DNA of 64,000 nucleotides from JBBQYA01 sp031412335. Lineage in GTDB: Bacteria; Bacteroidota; Bacteroidia; Sphingobacteriales; Sphingobacteriaceae. Of this stretch, positions 34,758 to 44,331 are shown in pieces; the stretch's first letter is position 1, and every line of letters starts with the position of its first letter. Below the pieces are notes generated by a model, which saw only the letters and a list, made by a program, of their open reading frames with translations, was not told where the DNA came from and made no database searches. Both the position numbers and the translations under genes were made by a program. The DNA lies in NCBI GenBank assembly GCA_031412335.1, contig JANOCT010000001.1, forward strand, positions 186,001-250,000, given 5' to 3'.

Positions 34758-35732
34758 TTGAAAATTTCAAACGAAACCAAAATAGGAGTACTTACCGCTT
34801 TCGCCATTACCATACTTATTATTGGTTATAATTTTTTGAAAGGAAATGATGTTTTTTCTTCCTCAGATGATTATTATGCATTTTATTCAAAAATAGAAGG
34901 GCTTGAAAAATCTAATGCTGTTTTGCTAAATGGCTATCAGATTGGGAAAGTAAGTGATTTGGATTTGCAAAAAGATGGCAGAATTAAAGTAAAACTAAGC
35001 ATCAATGAGAGCATTGAATTTCCCTCAAACACATTGGCTACTATTAGCAGTTCAAGTTTAATAGGTGGAAAAGTTATGACGATTACCTTGGGAAATAGTA
35101 CTCAGTTTTTGAATGAAGGTGATACGATGATAAGTAAGTTAGAACCTTCTTTAACTGAAATAATCAATCCATTAATTGATCAGTCCACCAAAGTAATGGT
35201 AACGCTTGATTCGATTACCATGGCAGTAAATACTATTTTGAGTCCGAAGTTTCGTACGAATTTGGATAACAGTATGGCTAGTCTTTCTAAAACTGCAAGC
35301 AACTTTGAAGCTACTTCAGCAAGTTTGAATCAGTTGATGGCTTCTGAATCTGCACGGTTGAAAACGATGATTGCAAATGTGACTTCTATTACCACCAATC
35401 TGGAAAAAAATAATGAAAAGATCACCACAATTTTGGCTAACGTGGAAAATATTACCGATCAGGTTGCGAAAGCAAATTTGGTAGGCACCTTAGAAAACGC
35501 AAATAAAACGCTGTCGGAATTTAGTGCCATTACTAACAAAATAAACAATGGAGAAGGTTCTATGGGTTTATTAGTGAACGACAAAAAGTTATATAATAAC
35601 CTAAATGCCAGTGCTGCCAATCTTGATCAATTATTTATTGATATGAAAAGAAGTCCAGGTAGATATGTAAGTTTTTCGGTTTTTGGTAGAAAAGATAAAA
35701 CAAAAACTCCACCAGCAACTCCGCCAAATTAA
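34758..35732 (+). CDS. MlaD/MCE-family lipid transport protein
   Basis: 324 residues from TTG 34758 (no ATG nearby in frame). One N-terminal helix (about 8-26), then an MCE domain (about 35-115: EGLEKSNAVLLNGYQIGKVS, ISSSSLIGGKVMTI) and a long coiled-coil tail with a Pro-rich end. MCE proteins bind phospholipids in the periplasm and hand them between membranes with an MlaE/MlaF transporter, which is not in this window. Coupled to the amidase gene in what looks like one operon. Confidence 0.9.
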   Translation: MKISNETKIGVLTAFAITILIIGYNFLKGNDVFSSSDDYYAFYSKIEGLEKSNAVLLNGYQIGKVSDLDLQKDGRIKVKLSINESIEFPSNTLATISSSSLIGGKVMTITLGNSTQFLNEGDTMISKLEPSLTEIINPLIDQSTKVMVTLDSITMAVNTILSPKFRTNLDNSMASLSKTASNFEATSASLNQLMASESARLKTMIANVTSITTNLEKNNEKITTILANVENITDQVAKANLVGTLENANKTLSEFSAITNKINNGEGSMGLLVNDKKLYNNLNASAANLDQLFIDMKRSPGRYVSFSVFGRKDKTKTPPATPPN

Positions 35733-36637
35733 ATAGAGAATTTAGTTCCTTCGGAAGCTAAAAAACTGTTTTCAAACACTGACCGGCATTCTTGAAGCAA
35801 AGGTTCTAATTCTTTGTAGCGAGCAGAAAAATGACCAACAATCAACATTTTCACTCCGGCAAGTTTGGCAAATTCGCCAGCTTGTAATGAAGTTGTATGA
35901 AATGTTTCTTTAGCCCTATCTAATAAATCATGCATAAAAGTAGCTTCATGATATAAAATATCAACGCCTTTTATACTTCTAGCATTTTCGGGACTGAAAA
36001 TCGTATCCGAAAAATAGGCATACGAACGTGGTTCAGGAGAATCAATGGTGATATCTGCATTAAAAACAAATTTGCCATCTTCCATTTCAAAATTTGCTCC
36101 TTCTTTTATGGCATTCATTTGTGCAACTGGAATGTTGTATTCCAATATTTTATCCGGTCGTAATTTTCGTTTCTTTTTAACTTCGGTAAACACAAAACCA
36201 GTACAGGCAATGCGATGATTCATAATTACAGTTCGAACTGTAACTTCATCATTCACTAAAATTACTTCTTCTTTTTTTGCATTAATAGGAATAAAAATAA
36301 ATGGATAACGAAGTTGTGTTTCCGAATATTTAAGTTGAATTTCTATTATTTCTAAAAGTTGTGGAGGTCCAAAAATCGTAATAGCTTCCGTTCTTCCTTT
36401 TAGGTGCATGGAAGAAAGTAAACCGACTAAGCCTAAATAATGATCGCCATGCAAATGACTGATAAAAATATAGTCGATACGAACGGTTTTTATTTTGTAC
36501 CTATTTAGCTGATTTTGAGTAGCTTCTCCACAATCAATTAAATAATAATGCTCATTTAAATTGAGTACTTGTGAACTAGGGTTGCGATTATACGCTGGGG
36601 TTGCAGAACTACTTCCAAGAATTGTCAATTCAAACAT
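35729..36637 (-). CDS. rnz: Ribonuclease Z
   Basis: 302 residues. The tRNA 3'-end processing endonuclease of the metallo-beta-lactamase fold: SHLHGDHYLGLVGLLSSMHL is the HxHxDH zinc motif with the following helix, LIDCGEATQNQL the substrate loop, MNHRIACTGF the flexible region, YFSDT the bridging Asp, YHEATF the HEAT motif and VGHFSARY the last His. Length matches the short bacterial RNase Z. It overlaps the MCE gene tail to tail by four bases. Confidence 0.93.
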   Translation of the reverse strand: MFELTILGSSSATPAYNRNPSSQVLNLNEHYYLIDCGEATQNQLNRYKIKTVRIDYIFISHLHGDHYLGLVGLLSSMHLKGRTEAITIFGPPQLLEIIEIQLKYSETQLRYPFIFIPINAKKEEVILVNDEVTVRTVIMNHRIACTGFVFTEVKKKRKLRPDKILEYNIPVAQMNAIKEGANFEMEDGKFVFNADITIDSPEPRSYAYFSDTIFSPENARSIKGVDILYHEATFMHDLLDRAKETFHTTSLQAGEFAKLAGVKMLIVGHFSARYKELEPLLQECRSVFENSFLASEGTKFSI

Positions 36638-36670
36638 TACGCGGTATTAGATTAGTTGAAAGCGTATACT

Positions 36671-37051
36671 TCAATTATCCAATTCTCGTTTCAAATCTTT
36701 TTCAATTTCTTCCATAAAAATTAAATCGATTGCCTCAGAAACGGAATTAACAATATTAAATACATCTTCCAGGTGAGAAATTTGAAGAACTTTTTCAACG
36801 GTAGGTTGCAAGCCAGTCAAAACAAATATTCCATCAGAATTAGTACAAAGTCTGTTGGCAACTAACAATGCACTTAAACCTTTAGAATCACATAATTTTA
36901 CATCACTTAATTGCAAAATGATATTTCTGATACCATTTGCATTTATCATAATCAACTCAGATTTAAGAGCAGGCGAAGTTATTGAATCTAATTTTGATTC
37001 GTTTAGTTTAAATAAAACATACTTTTCGTGCTTATCAATTGAAAATTTCAT
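36671..37051 (-). CDS. STAS-domain anti-sigma factor antagonist
   Basis: 126 residues. NIILQLSDVKLCDSKGLSAL is the STAS core with the phosphorylatable Ser (D-S-K-G) of the SpoIIAA/RsbV type. In other bacteria, such proteins bind a kinase-type anti-sigma factor when unphosphorylated. Placed 33 bases upstream of rnz and probably in one transcript; the last 15 residues are a charged tail. The regulatory partner is not in the window. Confidence 0.9.
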   Translation of the reverse strand: MKFSIDKHEKYVLFKLNESKLDSITSPALKSELIMINANGIRNIILQLSDVKLCDSKGLSALLVANRLCTNSDGIFVLTGLQPTVEKVLQISHLEDVFNIVNSVSEAIDLIFMEEIEKDLKRELDN

Positions 37052-37105
37052 AGAGAGCGTTTTTTAATCGGATAAATATAGTTGAATAATCGTTATATTT
37101 TAAAA

Positions 37106-38062
37106 TCAATTGCCATTCAATGCTGCCAGACAATTTTTTTCTATTCTCGTAAGTACAGATTCTGTGTTTGCTTTAATAAATTCTTTACCACTTATTTGTT
37201 CATATAATTCAATATAGCGGTTTGATATATTGTTTACAATTTCATCGGTCATCTCTGGTACTACTTGGCCTTCCAAACCTTGAAAATTATTATCAATCAA
37301 CCATTTACGAACAAATTCTTTTGATAATTGCTTTTGCTCTGCTCCTACTTTTTGCAATTCATTATAGGTTGAAGCATAAAAATATCGAGAAGAATCGGGT
37401 GTATGAATTTCATCAATTAAGTAAATAGTTCCAGTTGAATCTTTACCAAACTCATATTTTGTATCAACCAATAATAATCCTCTGGCAGCAGCAATTTCAG
37501 TTCCTCGTTCAAAAAGTAGATGCGTGTAGTTTTCTAATTGCTGATAATCATTAGAAGAAACAATATTTTGTTTAATGATATTCTCAGCACTAATATCTAA
37601 ATCATGCCCTTCTGATGCTTTCGTGGTTGGAGTAATTATTGGATGAGGCAATTTGTCATTTTCGATTAAACCATCTGGAAGCTTAACTCCGCAAACTTCC
37701 CTTTTACCGCTTTTATACTCGCGCCAAGCATGCCCAGCCAAATATCCTCGAATCACCATTTCTACTTTAAATGGCTCAAGTCTTTTGCCCATTGTTACGT
37801 TTTCATCCGGAACAGAAATAACCCAATTAGGTACAATATCTTTCGTTAAGGATAAAAATAAAGAAGCCAATTGGTTCAAAACCTGCCCTTTGTATGGAAT
37901 TGCTCTTGGCAACACTACATCAAAAGCAGATATCCGATCCGATGCAATCATCAAAAGTTTCGATTCTTCAATTTCGTAAACATCTCGAACTTTGCCTTTG
38001 TAAAATCCGGTTTGCCCTGGAAAATTGAATGTAGTTTCGCTAATTGTTTTTTCTTGCATCAT
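37106..38062 (-). CDS. purC: SAICAR synthase (phosphoribosylaminoimidazole-succinocarboxamide synthase)
   Basis: 318 residues. Joins aspartate to CAIR with ATP in purine synthesis. FYKGKVRDVYE is the ATP-binding loop, VIRGYLAGHAWREYKSGKRE and PTTKASEGHDLDIS are the signature regions and LLVDTKYEFG the metal/ATP Asp. It is the long form (about 300 residues) found in yeast and many Bacteroidota, not the 240-residue E. coli form. The first Met may be the second of two consecutive ATGs. phoH ends four bases upstream on the same strand. Confidence 0.95.
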   Translation of the reverse strand: MMQEKTISETTFNFPGQTGFYKGKVRDVYEIEESKLLMIASDRISAFDVVLPRAIPYKGQVLNQLASLFLSLTKDIVPNWVISVPDENVTMGKRLEPFKVEMVIRGYLAGHAWREYKSGKREVCGVKLPDGLIENDKLPHPIITPTTKASEGHDLDISAENIIKQNIVSSNDYQQLENYTHLLFERGTEIAAARGLLLVDTKYEFGKDSTGTIYLIDEIHTPDSSRYFYASTYNELQKVGAEQKQLSKEFVRKWLIDNNFQGLEGQVVPEMTDEIVNNISNRYIELYEQISGKEFIKANTESVLTRIEKNCLAALNGN

Positions 38063-38066
38063 GCTT

Positions 38067-39035
38067 TTAGCTTTGAATATCTCCGTACGCTTCCAATATT
38101 TTTCGTACTAATTTATGCCTAACCACATCATCACCAGTCAAATAAATAATTTCAATTCCTTTGATATCTTGAAGAATTCGCAAAGCAGTAAACAAACCTG
38201 ACATTGTTTTTTTAGGCAAATCTATTTGGGTAATGTCTCCGGTAACAAAAAACTTTGCCGAAGGACCCATTCTCGATAAAAACATTTTTAATTGTAATTC
38301 GGTTGCGTTTTGTGCTTCATCTAAAATTACAAAAGCATGATCAAGTGTTCGGCCTCGCATAAATGCTAATGGTGCAATTTCTATGGTACGGTTTTCCAAA
38401 TATGTTTTCAACTTATCAGCAGGAATCATATCGTCCAAAGCATCATACAGCGGGCGTAAATAAGGATCAATTTTTTCTTTCATATCACCTGGCAAAAAGC
38501 CTAGGTTCTCACCAGCCTCCACTGCCGGTCGAGTTAAAATAATCCTTTTTATTTCTTTGTTTCTCAATGCTCTAACAGCTAGAGCAACTGCTGTATAGGT
38601 TTTACCCGTTCCAGCTGGGCCAACAGCAAAAATAATGTCATTGGTAGCGGTGCTTTGCACCATTCTACGCTGGTTTGCTGTTCGGGCTTTTACAACGATA
38701 CCGTTCGGGCCAAAAACAATTGCCTGATCGCTACCACCTGCCAATGTTTGAGTTTTATCTTCTTCGGCAATTTCTACAGAACCATTTTTACCAAAAACAC
38801 TTTCAACATCTCTCGCTGTAAGCATATTCTCCGTTTCCATTTTTTGCATCAATATCGAAAAACGCGCCTGGAAAATTTGTATTTCTTTTTCTTCCCCAAT
38901 CACTTTTAGCTCATTTCCTCGAGCTACTACTTTCAATTTTGGAAAGTTTTTTTTAACAATTTCGAAGTTTTCATTATTCGATCCCCACAGAGTAGCAGGG
39001 TTTACTGAATCAATTGGTATTATAACTTCGCTCAA
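38067..39035 (-). CDS. phoH: PhoH-family ATPase
   Basis: 322 residues. FAVGPAGTGKTYTAVALAVR is the Walker A region (about 133-150), FVILDEAQNATELQLKMFLS the Walker B region and RMGPSAKFFVTGDITQIDLP the following segment with the GD and Gln found in all PhoH proteins. An N-terminal KH-like part (about 10-100) is present. YbeZ/PhoH proteins associate with YbeY in rRNA maturation in other bacteria; no ybeY lies in this window. Starts 106 bases from the divergent SAM hydroxide adenosyltransferase. Confidence 0.93.
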   Translation of the reverse strand: MSEVIIPIDSVNPATLWGSNNENFEIVKKNFPKLKVVARGNELKVIGEEKEIQIFQARFSILMQKMETENMLTARDVESVFGKNGSVEIAEEDKTQTLAGGSDQAIVFGPNGIVVKARTANQRRMVQSTATNDIIFAVGPAGTGKTYTAVALAVRALRNKEIKRIILTRPAVEAGENLGFLPGDMKEKIDPYLRPLYDALDDMIPADKLKTYLENRTIEIAPLAFMRGRTLDHAFVILDEAQNATELQLKMFLSRMGPSAKFFVTGDITQIDLPKKTMSGLFTALRILQDIKGIEIIYLTGDDVVRHKLVRKILEAYGDIQS

Positions 39036-39140
39036 AATGTAAGAAGGTTTAAAATCATTTCTAATAATTTAGTTAAATATGTAATATTTGCAATCAGAAA
39101 AGCCTAAAAGTTGCTTTCAAAAATAGATATTTATACACGA

Positions 39141-39917
39141 ATGGCAATAATAACTTTAACATCCGACCTCGGAATAAAAGACTTCTATTTGCCTATTGTA
39201 AAAGGTGCATTATATAGCAAAATTCCGAATGCAAACTTGGTTGATCTAACTCATCAAATTACATCCTTTAACATTGCACAAGCGTCTTTTGTTGTAAAAA
39301 ATGTTTACCCACATTATCCGGCAGAAACCATTCATTTGATTAGCGTTGATACCGGCTATACTAACAATCCTATTTTTCTACTTACCCAATACAACGATCA
39401 ATATTTTATAGCGCCCGACAATGGTATTTTTTCATTGTTATTTGATGAGATTCCTGAAAAAGTATGGCAAATTACCATTCAAGGGAATCCATCGCAAACA
39501 CATTTTCCATTTTTTGATGTGTTTGTAGATGCTGCTGTTCATCTTTCAGCTGGCGGCAATCCAGAAGATATTGGTGTTTTGATTGAAGAAGTAAATCAAA
39601 AAGCATTAATTCAACCGATCATTCAAGCTGATTTAATTCGCGGTACAGTAGTTTACATCGATTCGTTTTGTAATGTAATAACCAATATTTCTCGTGAACT
39701 TTTTTTCAGGATAAAAGGCCAACGAAATTTTTCGGTCTATTTCCGTAGAAATGAAACCATTTCTGTATTAAGTTATGATTACAATGAAGTTGATGAAGGA
39801 GAAAAATTATGTTTATTCGGAATCAGTTCGCATTTAGAAATTGCCATAAATAAAGGAAAAGCAAGTACTTTGTTAGGATTTCAATTAGGTGATGTGGTTC
39901 GAGTAGAGTTTTATTGA
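39141..39917 (+). CDS. SAM hydroxide adenosyltransferase (DUF62 family)
   Basis: 258 residues from ATG 39141; an in-frame TTG at 39111 is less likely. ITLTSDLGIKDFYLPIVKGA is the N-terminal SAM-binding motif, LISVDTGYTNN and FIAPDNGIFSLLF are the Asp-containing motifs of the family shared with fluorinase and chlorinase. Characterised members hydrolyse S-adenosylmethionine to adenosine and methionine. Sequence fits the hydrolase branch; no halide-specific insertion is seen. Confidence 0.9.
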   Translation: MAIITLTSDLGIKDFYLPIVKGALYSKIPNANLVDLTHQITSFNIAQASFVVKNVYPHYPAETIHLISVDTGYTNNPIFLLTQYNDQYFIAPDNGIFSLLFDEIPEKVWQITIQGNPSQTHFPFFDVFVDAAVHLSAGGNPEDIGVLIEEVNQKALIQPIIQADLIRGTVVYIDSFCNVITNISRELFFRIKGQRNFSVYFRRNETISVLSYDYNEVDEGEKLCLFGISSHLEIAINKGKASTLLGFQLGDVVRVEFY

Positions 39918-39980
39918 TGATAAAAAATTGAAAATTGTTAGCCTAAATAATCACCAAATTTAAAAATCCATTTAAATAAA

Positions 39981-40268
39981 ATGCTAATTAGAATTGTAAA
40001 AATGGAATTTAAAAAAGAATACATTCCTGATTTTAAACTATTATTTAATCAAGCATATCCAGAAATTATCAAATTTGATGGCTGTATAAGTGTTCATTTA
40101 ATGAAAGATCCGGAAAATGAATTTGTTTATTTTACCTACAGCAAATGGGAAAATGAGAGCAGTTTAGAAAATTATCGAAGTTCTGCTTTCTTTTTAGAAA
40201 CATGGAGAAAAACAAAAGTTCTTTTTTCTGAAAAAGCTATTTCATTTAGTATGATTGATGGAAATTAA
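39981..40268 (+). CDS. Antibiotic biosynthesis monooxygenase (ABM) domain protein
   Basis: 95 residues, a single ferredoxin-like ABM domain: MLIRIVKMEFKKEYIPDFK, FDGCISVHLMKDPENEFVYF and SKWENESSLENYRSSAFF are the typical strands and helix with the W-x-x-x-x-x-L/Y. Such small proteins are cofactor-less monooxygenases or heme-degrading enzymes; here the activity is unknown. Its stop overlaps the end of the convergent flavoprotein gene by four bases. Confidence 0.85.
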   Translation: MLIRIVKMEFKKEYIPDFKLLFNQAYPEIIKFDGCISVHLMKDPENEFVYFTYSKWENESSLENYRSSAFFLETWRKTKVLFSEKAISFSMIDGN

Positions 40269-41437
40269 ATAATTGGTTTTCCATGGGTTTGTGCAACTAA
40301 CCATTTTTGCAATGCTGGAATTTTATAAACACCATTTAAAACAGAATTAGTAATAAATGGATTTCCAAAAACAGATTGAATTTTTCTTCCCCAAAATAAT
40401 CGGGTACCAAATAACTTGTTCCAGTTTTGCTGATAGGTTCTATAAAGTTCTTCTTGCTGTTTTTTGTTTAATGGAAAATTATTAGGTTTTGCAATAGCGA
40501 TAATTGATTCTGCGAGCAAGTTTGCTCCAGAAATTGCCATTGCCATCCCATTTCCGCATAATGGAGTTATTAATCCAGCGCTATCACCACAGAGCAAAAT
40601 ATTATTTACGACTGATTGTTTATTCGCAAAAGAAATCTGGTTAATTACTTCTGGCTGCTTGTGCATAAAATCAGAATTTTGAAAAATCCCTTTTATTACT
40701 GGGTTTTTGAATAAAATTTCTGTGTTTAATTCTGTTAAATTAGTAAAAGATTTTTCTTTATCTTTTTTATATAAATAACATAAATTATATAAATCAGATT
40801 CAATTTTTACAATTCCACAATATCCATTTTCGAAATTATCTAATCCAACTTCATCTATTGGATAATCAGTTTTTATATGATATTTAACTCCAAGAAAACC
40901 TGTTTTTTTATCGATAAAATCTCTTTCCAGTTTTTTATCCAGTGCATCTCGCTTTCCCCAACTTCCAATAACCAAATTGGCGGATATTTCAATTTCTTCT
41001 GAAGTTTTTAAACTAAAACCTTCATCTTGTTTTTCAATTGATAGTATTTTAGTTTTTTCAAATACCTCTACCCCATTTTGCCGAGCTAGTTTTACTAATT
41101 CTGCATCCATACAATAGCGGCTAATTCCAAATCCACCTGAAACTAAATTACTGTAAAAGTTTTTTCCGGAAGGGGAAGATATTCTGAGTTTGGTAATGGT
41201 AGAAGCTCCGTGTAAATGAGGATTGAATCCTAATTTAATAAGAAATTCTAATACTTCATTGCTCACATATTCGCCACAAACTTTATGAAAAGGATATTCT
41301 TTTTTCTCAAATAATTTGACAGAAAAGCCAGCCTTAGCCAACATTATAGCACTTATCAAACCACCTAAGCCTCCACCAACAATTACAATTTCTGAATGCA
41401 CGAGGTGGTTTGTTTCTTTTGCGTAATGTTCAATCAT
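40265..41437 (-). CDS. FAD-dependent oxidoreductase (geranylgeranyl-reductase-like)
   Basis: 390 residues. VIVGGGLGGLISAIMLAKAG is the FAD-binding GxGxxG loop, VCGEYVSNE the conserved C-G-E-x-x-S motif and LLCGDSAGLITPLCGNGMAM the GD motif of the geranylgeranyl reductase/flavin halogenase-like group. It and the methyltransferase five bases upstream form a pair that in many Bacteroidota accompanies a type III polyketide synthase in aryl-polyene/resorcinol-type biosynthesis; no such synthase is here. Substrate is therefore open. Confidence 0.88.
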   Translation of the reverse strand: MIEHYAKETNHLVHSEIVIVGGGLGGLISAIMLAKAGFSVKLFEKKEYPFHKVCGEYVSNEVLEFLIKLGFNPHLHGASTITKLRISSPSGKNFYSNLVSGGFGISRYCMDAELVKLARQNGVEVFEKTKILSIEKQDEGFSLKTSEEIEISANLVIGSWGKRDALDKKLERDFIDKKTGFLGVKYHIKTDYPIDEVGLDNFENGYCGIVKIESDLYNLCYLYKKDKEKSFTNLTELNTEILFKNPVIKGIFQNSDFMHKQPEVINQISFANKQSVVNNILLCGDSAGLITPLCGNGMAMAISGANLLAESIIAIAKPNNFPLNKKQQEELYRTYQQNWNKLFGTRLFWGRKIQSVFGNPFITNSVLNGVYKIPALQKWLVAQTHGKPII

Positions 41438-41442
41438 TCATA

Positions 41443-42141
41443 TTATTTGTGGATAATTATTTGCCAGCGCCATGCCCACATCCACTTAATAATAGTTTGA
41501 TTCAAAAAGTTTGCCTCAAAAATTTCTTGCCATTCATTTTTTGTTAAAGAGCGAGCAACAGAAAGCGGCGCATCATATTTCACTAAATAACTTTTAGATA
41601 CTAATTGAGTAATCCATTTTATCGAATAATAAGCAAACCAGTGGCGATGCAAATCATTTATTATCACTGAAAGTTTTGCTAATTCAAACATTCTTTTCAC
41701 CAGTTTTATCAATTCATCTTTATCAAAATGATGGCAAAACAGACTATTCATCACAATATCAGGCTTGAAATTTTTTAAATTTTCATCAAAAACATCGGCG
41801 GTTAAAAAACTTATGTTATTAAATAATTTAGATTTTTCGAAAGCAAAAAGCGTCATTTCAGGATTTCGGTCTACTCCTATTAATTTCACTTTCTTTCCTT
41901 TTTTATTTGCCCATTTTGCAATTGCCCGCAACATGTCGCCTCCACCACAACCCATATCAATAATTATGATTTCACGATCTGGCAAATTGATAGTATTCAA
42001 TGCATTTAAAATAACTGAATAACCGCCTAAAAGTGTATTTACATTTTCTAATTCATGTAAAGCTTGATGAATATCGTGTTTTGCCACACCTTTTTCATCC
42101 ATTAATTCCGGTAGCGTACTTCGTTTTGAAAAATCGGGCAA
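41443..42141 (-). CDS. SAM-dependent methyltransferase (class I)
   Basis: 232 residues. IIIDMGCGGGDMLRAIAKW is motif I and KVKLIGVDRNPEMTLFAFEK the post-I Asp; IVMNSLFCHHFDKDELIKLV is the substrate-side motif. NDLHRHWFAYYSIKWITQLV is a membrane-associating helix typical of the polyketide/isoprenoid-type methyltransferases paired with the flavoprotein that follows. The pair is separated by only five bases. Confidence 0.88.
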   Translation of the reverse strand: MPDFSKRSTLPELMDEKGVAKHDIHQALHELENVNTLLGGYSVILNALNTINLPDREIIIIDMGCGGGDMLRAIAKWANKKGKKVKLIGVDRNPEMTLFAFEKSKLFNNISFLTADVFDENLKNFKPDIVMNSLFCHHFDKDELIKLVKRMFELAKLSVIINDLHRHWFAYYSIKWITQLVSKSYLVKYDAPLSVARSLTKNEWQEIFEANFLNQTIIKWMWAWRWQIIIHK

Positions 42142-42203
42142 TTGAATATTATTTTAAAAAATTAACATAAAAACAGGTAAAAGAAATTAAAAAACTATAA
42201 CAA

Positions 42204-43535
42204 TTATAATAACAACCATGACCCAATACCAAGTAATAAGGTAAAACCTAAAGTATCTGTAAATGTTGTGATAAATATAGATGATGCCACAGCAGGATCA
42301 AAACCAAGCTTTTCGAGAATTATTGGGACTGAAGCACCAGCAATTCCTGCAATAATTAAATTACCTGTCATAGCCATAAATACTACTAAACCAAATAATA
42401 AAGTTTGATGAGTAATAATTGCGACGACACAAGCAATAATTCCAACTACGACTCCATTAAATAATCCAACTAAAAACTCTTTTAAAACGGTATTAAAAAA
42501 AGTAGCATCTGGCAAAGAAGAAAGTGAAATACGTCGGATAGTAACCGCTAATGCCTGAGTTCCAGCATTTCCACCGAGCCCAGCAACTATTGGCATAAAA
42601 GCAGCAAGAATAGTTAAACTTTTAATGGTAGAGGAAAAACTTAATACCACAAAACCTGCTAAAAATGCAGTTCCTAAATTTACTATCAACCAAGGCAGTC
42701 TACTTTTAACCGCTTCTTTCCAATTTCCTGTTAATTCTTCAGTGTCCGAAACTCCAGCAATTTTCAAAATATCCTCTGTGGTTTCTTCCTGCATTACATC
42801 AATAATATCATCAAATGTGACGCGTCCAATTAAAATTTCATTTTTATCAATTACTGGAATACCTGTTAAATTATATTGAGAAAGCAAACTTGCAACCTCT
42901 TCTTGGTCGGTTTCAGGCGAAACGGTAATCAAATCAGTCTCCATTAGGTTTTCTAAAACCGAATTTTGCTTTGCTTTTATAATATTTTTAAGAGAAACCG
43001 AACCCAGTAGCCTGTTTGCGTTATCAACCACATAAATGGTATAAAATTCTTCCATTTCCTCAGACTGGCGAATAATTTCTTCAATTGCTTCCTTTTTAGT
43101 TAGGCTATAATAAAGACGAATCATTTCACTATTCATGATTCCGCCAGCACTATCCGCTGGATAACTTAATAATTTCCGGATGCTAGTTGCATCCTCAATC
43201 GGAATACCTTTTAGTATTTTTTCGCGCTTTTCATCCGAAAGTTGTGCAATAATATCGGTAGCATCATCAATATCAAGTTCTTCTATGATATCGTTTACCA
43301 ATTGTTCATTCAGGTTTTCGAATAAGCGTTCTGGATGTGATTCAAGTTCCATTTCAGAAATAATTTCTGAAGCAGTCTCAACGGGCAACAAATTAATTAT
43401 TTGTTCTCTTGCCTCTTGCGATAATTGACCTAATATTAAAGCTAACTCCGATGAATGGTATTCATCAAGCAATTTAACCAAATCGGTATTATTGCCCTTT
43501 AATGCAGCCTTAATTTTTTTTATATCCTGAATCAT
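42204..43535 (-). CDS. mgtE: Magnesium transporter MgtE
   Basis: 443 residues from ATG 43535; the frame is open further to 43598 but MIQDIKKIKAALKG is the usual beginning. The MgtE_N domain (about 20-125, with LDIDDATDIIAQLSDEKREK), a CBS pair (about 130-250, the Mg2+ sensor, with TGIPVIDKNEILIGRVTFDD) and a five-helix channel (about 275-443, MPIVAGLGGNAGTQALAVTI with the GNAGTQ filter motif). Channel opens when intracellular Mg2+ is low. An independent core gene here. Confidence 0.95.
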   Translation of the reverse strand: MIQDIKKIKAALKGNNTDLVKLLDEYHSSELALILGQLSQEAREQIINLLPVETASEIISEMELESHPERLFENLNEQLVNDIIEELDIDDATDIIAQLSDEKREKILKGIPIEDATSIRKLLSYPADSAGGIMNSEMIRLYYSLTKKEAIEEIIRQSEEMEEFYTIYVVDNANRLLGSVSLKNIIKAKQNSVLENLMETDLITVSPETDQEEVASLLSQYNLTGIPVIDKNEILIGRVTFDDIIDVMQEETTEDILKIAGVSDTEELTGNWKEAVKSRLPWLIVNLGTAFLAGFVVLSFSSTIKSLTILAAFMPIVAGLGGNAGTQALAVTIRRISLSSLPDATFFNTVLKEFLVGLFNGVVVGIIACVVAIITHQTLLFGLVVFMAMTGNLIIAGIAGASVPIILEKLGFDPAVASSIFITTFTDTLGFTLLLGIGSWLLL

Positions 43536-43669
43536 GTCGTGGCGAAGGTACGAAGCTAAAATTGATATGTTTAACTGAAAATTATATTCGCATTTCAATC
43601 TAGGTTAATGTTGATATCAACAATTCTTAGTAAAACTTTAAAATGGTTTTTTTAATATGATAAAATTTA

Positions 43670-43694
43670 TACTTTTGTCGACTGATTAGTCAGT
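43670..43694 (+). promoter_or_regulatory. Promoter -7 box and TetR operator
   Basis: TACTTTTG (43670-43677) matches TAnnTTTG exactly. It is followed four bases on by the dyad ACTGATTAGTCAGT (43681-43694), arms ACTGA and TCAGT, placed just downstream of the box and nine bases from the TetR start. This is a textbook position for self-repression. Confidence 0.75.
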
Positions 43695-43702
43695 TTATAT
43701 GA

Positions 43703-44263
43703 ATGGAAAAAAGAGAAAAAATTTTAGTTGCTGCATTATACCTATTTGTTGAGTTTGGTTTTCATGGAACGCCAACCAGTAAAATAGCACAGAAAGCTGG
43801 GGTAGCTAATGGAACACTTTTTCATTATTTCGCAACCAAAGAGGAGTTGATTGTAGCTTTATATAGTGAGGTTAAAATGCAAATGGCTGCTTATGTAATG
43901 CAAAATTCTAAACTTGAAAACAGCTTGAAAGAAACAATGAAAGGTCAGTATTTGGCTACTTTATATTTTTCTCTTGATAATAAGTCAGAATTCAAATACA
44001 TGGAACTATTTGGATTATCTCCTTATATTTCAATGATTTCTGAAGAGGAAACAGAGAAAAATAAAAAATGGATCTACGACTTATTGCGCAAAGGAATTAC
44101 AGATAAAATAATTAAACCCTTACCAGTTGATTATTTGCTTACACTAATGAGTAGCCATACTTATGGGCTTAATCAATATTTAATTATAAATGAATTTCCA
44201 AAAGCAAAACAGCATCAATTAATCAATGACACGTTTGAATTGCTTTGGGATATGATAACCTAA
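43703..44263 (+). CDS. TetR-family transcriptional regulator
   Basis: 186 residues. KREKILVAALYLFVEFGFHG and TPTSKIAQKAGVANGTLFHY with FATKEELI form the TetR DNA-binding domain. The rest is a helical ligand domain (about 60-186). It is preceded by its own promoter and the ACTGA...TCAGT dyad and is followed by an SDR and a metallo-hydrolase on the same strand, which it probably controls. Inducer unknown. Confidence 0.92.
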   Translation: MEKREKILVAALYLFVEFGFHGTPTSKIAQKAGVANGTLFHYFATKEELIVALYSEVKMQMAAYVMQNSKLENSLKETMKGQYLATLYFSLDNKSEFKYMELFGLSPYISMISEEETEKNKKWIYDLLRKGITDKIIKPLPVDYLLTLMSSHTYGLNQYLIINEFPKAKQHQLINDTFELLWDMIT

Positions 44264-44331
44264 TATATTTGAATAAGTGCTAAAGAATATACAATTAAAA
44301 AATAGAGTGATTAATCAATCAAAAATATAAT

